Shown one piece after another: positions 30,382-32,847 of a DNA stretch of 32,847 nucleotides (within the stretch, counting starts at the first letter, position 1; every line of letters starts with the position of its first letter). Under the pieces are notes generated by a model, which ran no database searches, had not been told where the DNA came from, and saw only the letters and a list, made by a program, of their open reading frames with translations. Made by a program: the position numbers and the translations under genes. Source of the stretch: a virus; IMG/VR virus record IMGVR_UViG_3300036846_001359, positions 1 through 32,847 of that record; one strand, 5' to 3'.

Positions 30382-31196
30382 TAGCCACCGCCCTGTCCAC
30401 CACCTTGCCCTTGAGCAGGCGGCCCCGCCCCAGCACCCCTCTGAGGCGGGGCCATCCCTGGTAGGCGACGCGCACTCAGTCCACCAGGGAAGGCATTCTG
30501 CTCCGGTAGCGGCGTCACGATGCCGCGTGCCCGGGTCATGAACAGCTCATAGACTTGAAGGGCCTGCTGGGCCAGCTCGTTGAGCCGGGCATCCATGAAG
30601 CCCAAATAGAGCGCATAAAGAGGCACTGCGTCAGTGAAGGGTCCCGGTATCGCCTCCGGATCTGCTTCCACTTCCAGGTTCTCCGGCCCCCAGGTGCCAT
30701 CCACCAGCAGCAGGTAGACAGCATTCGGCGGGTTGATAAAGAAGCTACCGGCAGCCACGACACCCCCTGAAACACCGCCCTGCGGCAAGGTGGGTTGCCC
30801 CATCATAAAGGGTGCCCAGACCCGTGGCGGCCCCGGCGCTCTCTGTGCCATCCCCAATTCATAGAAGTTGAACCAGTCCCAGTTCCGCTTGACCAGCGTG
30901 ACCTGGGGTGTCCGGCCACTGGTTAACACCAGTCCCGGATCATACTGGATCGACCTGGGTGTAATCAGGTTGGCGATGCCCACCGGCACCATCGGCACCG
31001 TGACACTACTATTCGAGTAGGATGTCTGGCTAGGGACCGTCGGGATCGCGCCGATGCCCCGGATGCTCTCGCTCTCCAGGGCAACCTGCTGCCGTGCCTC
31101 GTTGATGAAGCCGGTCAGGACCGACTGCGGATACGCAAGTCCAGCCTGATCGTGCAGGAGTATTTGCAGCGCATTAAGGTAGGCATTGAGGGCCAC
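30381..31196 (-). CDS. Head-tail adaptor paralogue without repeats, with a disordered Pro/Gly-rich C-terminus
   Basis: GTG 31196 with GGCGAG upstream. The 271-residue protein shares its N-terminus with the next gene (ALNAYLNALQILLHDQ / VLTGFINEARQQVALESESI), a helical adaptor fold, and has a beta-rich middle (QVTLVKRNWDWFNFYEL, AGSFFINPPNAVYLLLVDG, WGPENLEVEADPEAI) and a helical end (LYALYLGFMDARLNELAQQA). The last 40 residues are disordered, Gly/Pro/Gln-rich. Two adjacent adaptor-like genes probably arose by duplication; they might form one mixed ring or two stacked rings. Confidence 0.78.
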   Translation of the reverse strand: MALNAYLNALQILLHDQAGLAYPQSVLTGFINEARQQVALESESIRGIGAIPTVPSQTSYSNSSVTVPMVPVGIANLITPRSIQYDPGLVLTSGRTPQVTLVKRNWDWFNFYELGMAQRAPGPPRVWAPFMMGQPTLPQGGVSGGVVAAGSFFINPPNAVYLLLVDGTWGPENLEVEADPEAIPGPFTDAVPLYALYLGFMDARLNELAQQALQVYELFMTRARGIVTPLPEQNAFPGGLSARRLPGMAPPQRGAGAGPPAQGQGGGQGGG

Positions 31197-31205
31197 GGCT
31201 CGCCA

Positions 31206-31676
31206 TCAACTGTAGGTGCCCACGCCGGTGCTAATCAGGTTTGCTGTCGTCGGCGATATGATCTGCACGACGAAGTCCCGGGTCGTGTTGTTGGCTATGG
31301 TGAGCAGTCCTCCGGTAAAGGTCCAGCCGCCACCCGCCGGCAGCACCACCGTAATGATCTGCCCGGAACCAGCATTCACGATCCGCAGCCGATACCACCA
31401 GCCGACGATGTCCTGCTGGGCAAAGGGTGCCCCCTGCGCCGCCACGATGGCGGCCACCGTCGGCAGGGTGTAGTTGACGCCGCCGACCTGCGCGCCATTC
31501 AAGATTATGGTGACATGACTCGACCCACCCGTCGGCACCCCGGTGAGGTCCTGGGGGGAGCCGAGGATGTTGCCCACCGTGCTATTGGTGCTGACCTCGG
31601 CGAACGGCCCAAAGAAGGGGCCGGTGAAGACCCCTTCGGTAAAGGCCAGCGTCCCACTGATCCCAGGCGTTCTCAT
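31206..31676 (-). CDS. Small beta-rich virion protein, 156 aa
   Basis: ATG 31676 follows the upstream stop by four bases. The protein is Gly/Thr/Val-rich with a beta pattern throughout (GTLAFTEGVFTGPFFGPFAE, HVTIILNGAQVGGVNYTLPT, WWYRLRIVNAGSGQIITVVL, TRDFVVQIISPTTANLISTG), consistent with a small jelly-roll or decoration protein. Between head-side genes and the adaptors it may be a head decoration or neck protein. It lacks the GYTS unit. Confidence 0.7.
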   Translation of the reverse strand: MRTPGISGTLAFTEGVFTGPFFGPFAEVSTNSTVGNILGSPQDLTGVPTGGSSHVTIILNGAQVGGVNYTLPTVAAIVAAQGAPFAQQDIVGWWYRLRIVNAGSGQIITVVLPAGGGWTFTGGLLTIANNTTRDFVVQIISPTTANLISTGVGTYS

Positions 31677-31680
31677 CGGA

Positions 31681-32826
31681 TCAACCCGTCATGGACTGAA
31701 TGTAGATGATGTCGAGGTTGCCGCCGACGGTCGCCGCGACAGTCGCGCCGGTCGTCTCTGTGCCGGACCCCGACAGGATCGCCAGGTTGGGGATGGCCGA
31801 GAAGCCAATGCCCCAGTCCTCAACGGCGAGCGGCGGCGTCGTGCCGCTTGGCACGATAGCTCCGCCCGACAGTGCCGGCACGATCTTCGCCTGCCGGGGT
31901 AGGATCAGACCCGCTTCGATGCTCGGGTTCACATGGATTGGCGTGGCAGCCACGATGCCGCCGGTGGAGATAAGGGCAGTGCCCGCCGGGACGCCGGTGC
32001 CACCAGACGATACAGTGTAGCCGGTGACGGAGAAGTTCATCACCGCCGTGGCCGCAGCCGCCGTGCCGCCACCACCGGCAAACGCCAACGTCGGCACCGC
32101 CGTTTGGGGCAGGCCCGGGTTGGTCATGACGACGGCCGCAATCGTCCCGGCACCTGTCAGGCTCAACGTCATCGAGTTGGGGGTGTTCTGGACACTCGCA
32201 CCGGCCCCATTGATGGCCGATCCGGTATCGTTGGGATCGGTCACGAACGTAGCCAGCGGAGGACTCGTGTAGCCGGCACCTTGGTTGTCCACCACGATAG
32301 TATTGACCGCGCCTCCCGACAACGTCGTGTGGGCAGTCGCTTGAACTCCACCAGGTGGAGGGGCACTGACCAACAACCTCGGAGGAATGGTGTAGCCGGA
32401 GCCTGGGTTCGCCGGAAGTGTCTGCGAGGTGTTCACCAAGCCGCCGACAATCGCGCTGAACTGTGCGCCGCCGGCACTCGCCGTCACCAGTGGCGCACTC
32501 GTATAGCCGGAGCCGGCCGCCGTCAACAACGCTCCCAGCACACACCCGCTGAGGTTGGCGATCCGCAGGTTGACGCCGTCGCTCTCGACGTAGATCCAGC
32601 CGTTCCAGGGCCGGGGACAGGTCTTCCACTCTCCGGTCGGCCCAGCGTTCGACGCGGTGTTCACATTCCACACCGGGTCGAAATACTGGAGGAAGCTGTA
32701 CTGGCCCAGGTGAACAGCGTTGGCACCCGCCGGCAGAACCCGCGATGCCCCAGCAGCGAGGCTCTCGGTGTTGGTGGTCGCCTTGCCGAGGGTGAGGGGA
32801 AGCCCGGTGCCGCGAATAGTAGGCAT
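31681..32826 (-). CDS. Beta-rich virion protein with about four GYTS-type repeats, 381 aa
   Basis: ATG 32826 has GGGAG upstream. The first 95 residues form a beta domain (MPTIRGTGLPLTLGKATTNT, VHLGQYSFLQYFDPVWN, WNGWIYVESDGVNLRIANL). Residues about 100-265 hold about four repeats of the same GYTS type as in the tail tube and adaptor proteins (TAAGSGYTSAPLV; PGSGYTIPPRLLV; NQGAGYTSPPLATF; TNPGLPQTAVPTLAF). The C-terminal 110 residues are again beta-rich (ILPRQAKIVPALSGGAIVPS). Probably a head or neck surface protein; no named family is recognised. Confidence 0.75.
   Translation of the reverse strand: MPTIRGTGLPLTLGKATTNTESLAAGASRVLPAGANAVHLGQYSFLQYFDPVWNVNTASNAGPTGEWKTCPRPWNGWIYVESDGVNLRIANLSGCVLGALLTAAGSGYTSAPLVTASAGGAQFSAIVGGLVNTSQTLPANPGSGYTIPPRLLVSAPPPGGVQATAHTTLSGGAVNTIVVDNQGAGYTSPPLATFVTDPNDTGSAINGAGASVQNTPNSMTLSLTGAGTIAAVVMTNPGLPQTAVPTLAFAGGGGTAAAATAVMNFSVTGYTVSSGGTGVPAGTALISTGGIVAATPIHVNPSIEAGLILPRQAKIVPALSGGAIVPSGTTPPLAVEDWGIGFSAIPNLAILSGSGTETTGATVAATVGGNLDIIYIQSMTG
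32031..32526 (-). repeat. About four GYTS-type repeats in the 381-residue virion protein
   Basis: Units at residues 104, 141, 181 and 236, plus a fainter one near 268 (SVTGYTVSSGGTGVPAG). The DNA shows three copies of a GTATAGCCGG/GTGTAGCCGG core (near 32268, 32390 and 32502 on the + strand). Confidence 0.75.
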
Positions 32827-32847
32827 TCAAGTTGCTCCCTTAGAACG

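Noticed and set aside
28171-32526. CRISPR-like array suggested by repeated GTGTAGCCGG cores
   Set aside because: The repeats are inside coding frames, are imperfect and reflect protein repeat units, with no spacers of constant length.

Overview
The window is part of a GC-rich genome of a tailed, podovirus-like bacteriophage. This rests on a phage replication and recombination module, a near-gapless series of virion genes on the opposite strand, and very large internal virion proteins of the kind short-tailed phages eject into the cell. The host is probably a Gram-negative, high-GC bacterium. Codon use and a proline-rich His/Arg-rich lipoprotein are reminiscent of Alphaproteobacteria (Rhizobiales-like), but this is inference. 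Terminase, portal, major capsid, RNA polymerase and integrase genes are not seen; the head genes probably lie beyond the right edge, upstream of the leftward virion genes.

Layout. (1) Positions 1-1690, + strand: overlapping small early genes of unknown function, the first cut by the window edge. (2) Positions 1699-2454, - strand: four small genes, namely two tandem paralogues with a shared MEVGET motif, a membrane-anchored coiled-coil protein and a 32-residue membrane peptide. (3) Positions 2455-2793: an AT-rich divergent intergenic region with a 56-bp imperfect inverted repeat enclosing an 18-bp perfect one, followed by a sigma70-like promoter. (4) Positions 2794-4000, + strand: two hypothetical genes, each followed by a terminator-like hairpin. 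(5) Positions 4233-13446, + strand: a promoter and then the replication/recombination operon. It encodes a Cas4/RecB-like Fe-S nuclease, a RecA-like ATPase with a zinc-finger insertion, a probable ssDNA-binding protein, a dNMP kinase, a DNA polymerase A split into two genes (the first fused to a uracil-DNA-glycosylase-like domain, with a small zinc-ligand protein gene between the halves), an SF1 helicase and a DUF3987-like helicase/primase-type protein. (6) Positions 13285-32826, - strand: virion and accessory genes, transcribed right to left. In transcription order these are a structural protein, a small structural protein, two paralogous head-tail adaptors, a tail tube/stabilisation protein, four small proteins, three more small or enzymatic genes (hypothetical, aspartyl-hydroxylase-like, GNAT), three large internal virion proteins (one with a lambda-lysozyme-like domain, one with an HEIGHH metallopeptidase motif), small membrane proteins, a fibre-like protein with a Sec signal peptide, and small exported or lipoprotein genes that may serve lysis.

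How they work together. Replication would use the split PolA with the SF1 and DUF3987 proteins, with the dNMP kinase feeding nucleotides. The nuclease, ATPase and ssDNA-binding genes look like a recombination set. The virion genes build a neck and short tail, and the internal proteins would breach the cell wall during ejection.

The least explained features are a repeated glycine-rich 'GYTSxPTVT' module found in three of the neck/tail proteins (and inserted in one of two paralogous adaptors), the nested palindrome, the polymerase split, the hydroxylase-acetyltransferase pair inside the virion operon, and the secreted fibre-like protein. All functions are assigned by reading motifs by eye; no database search was run.
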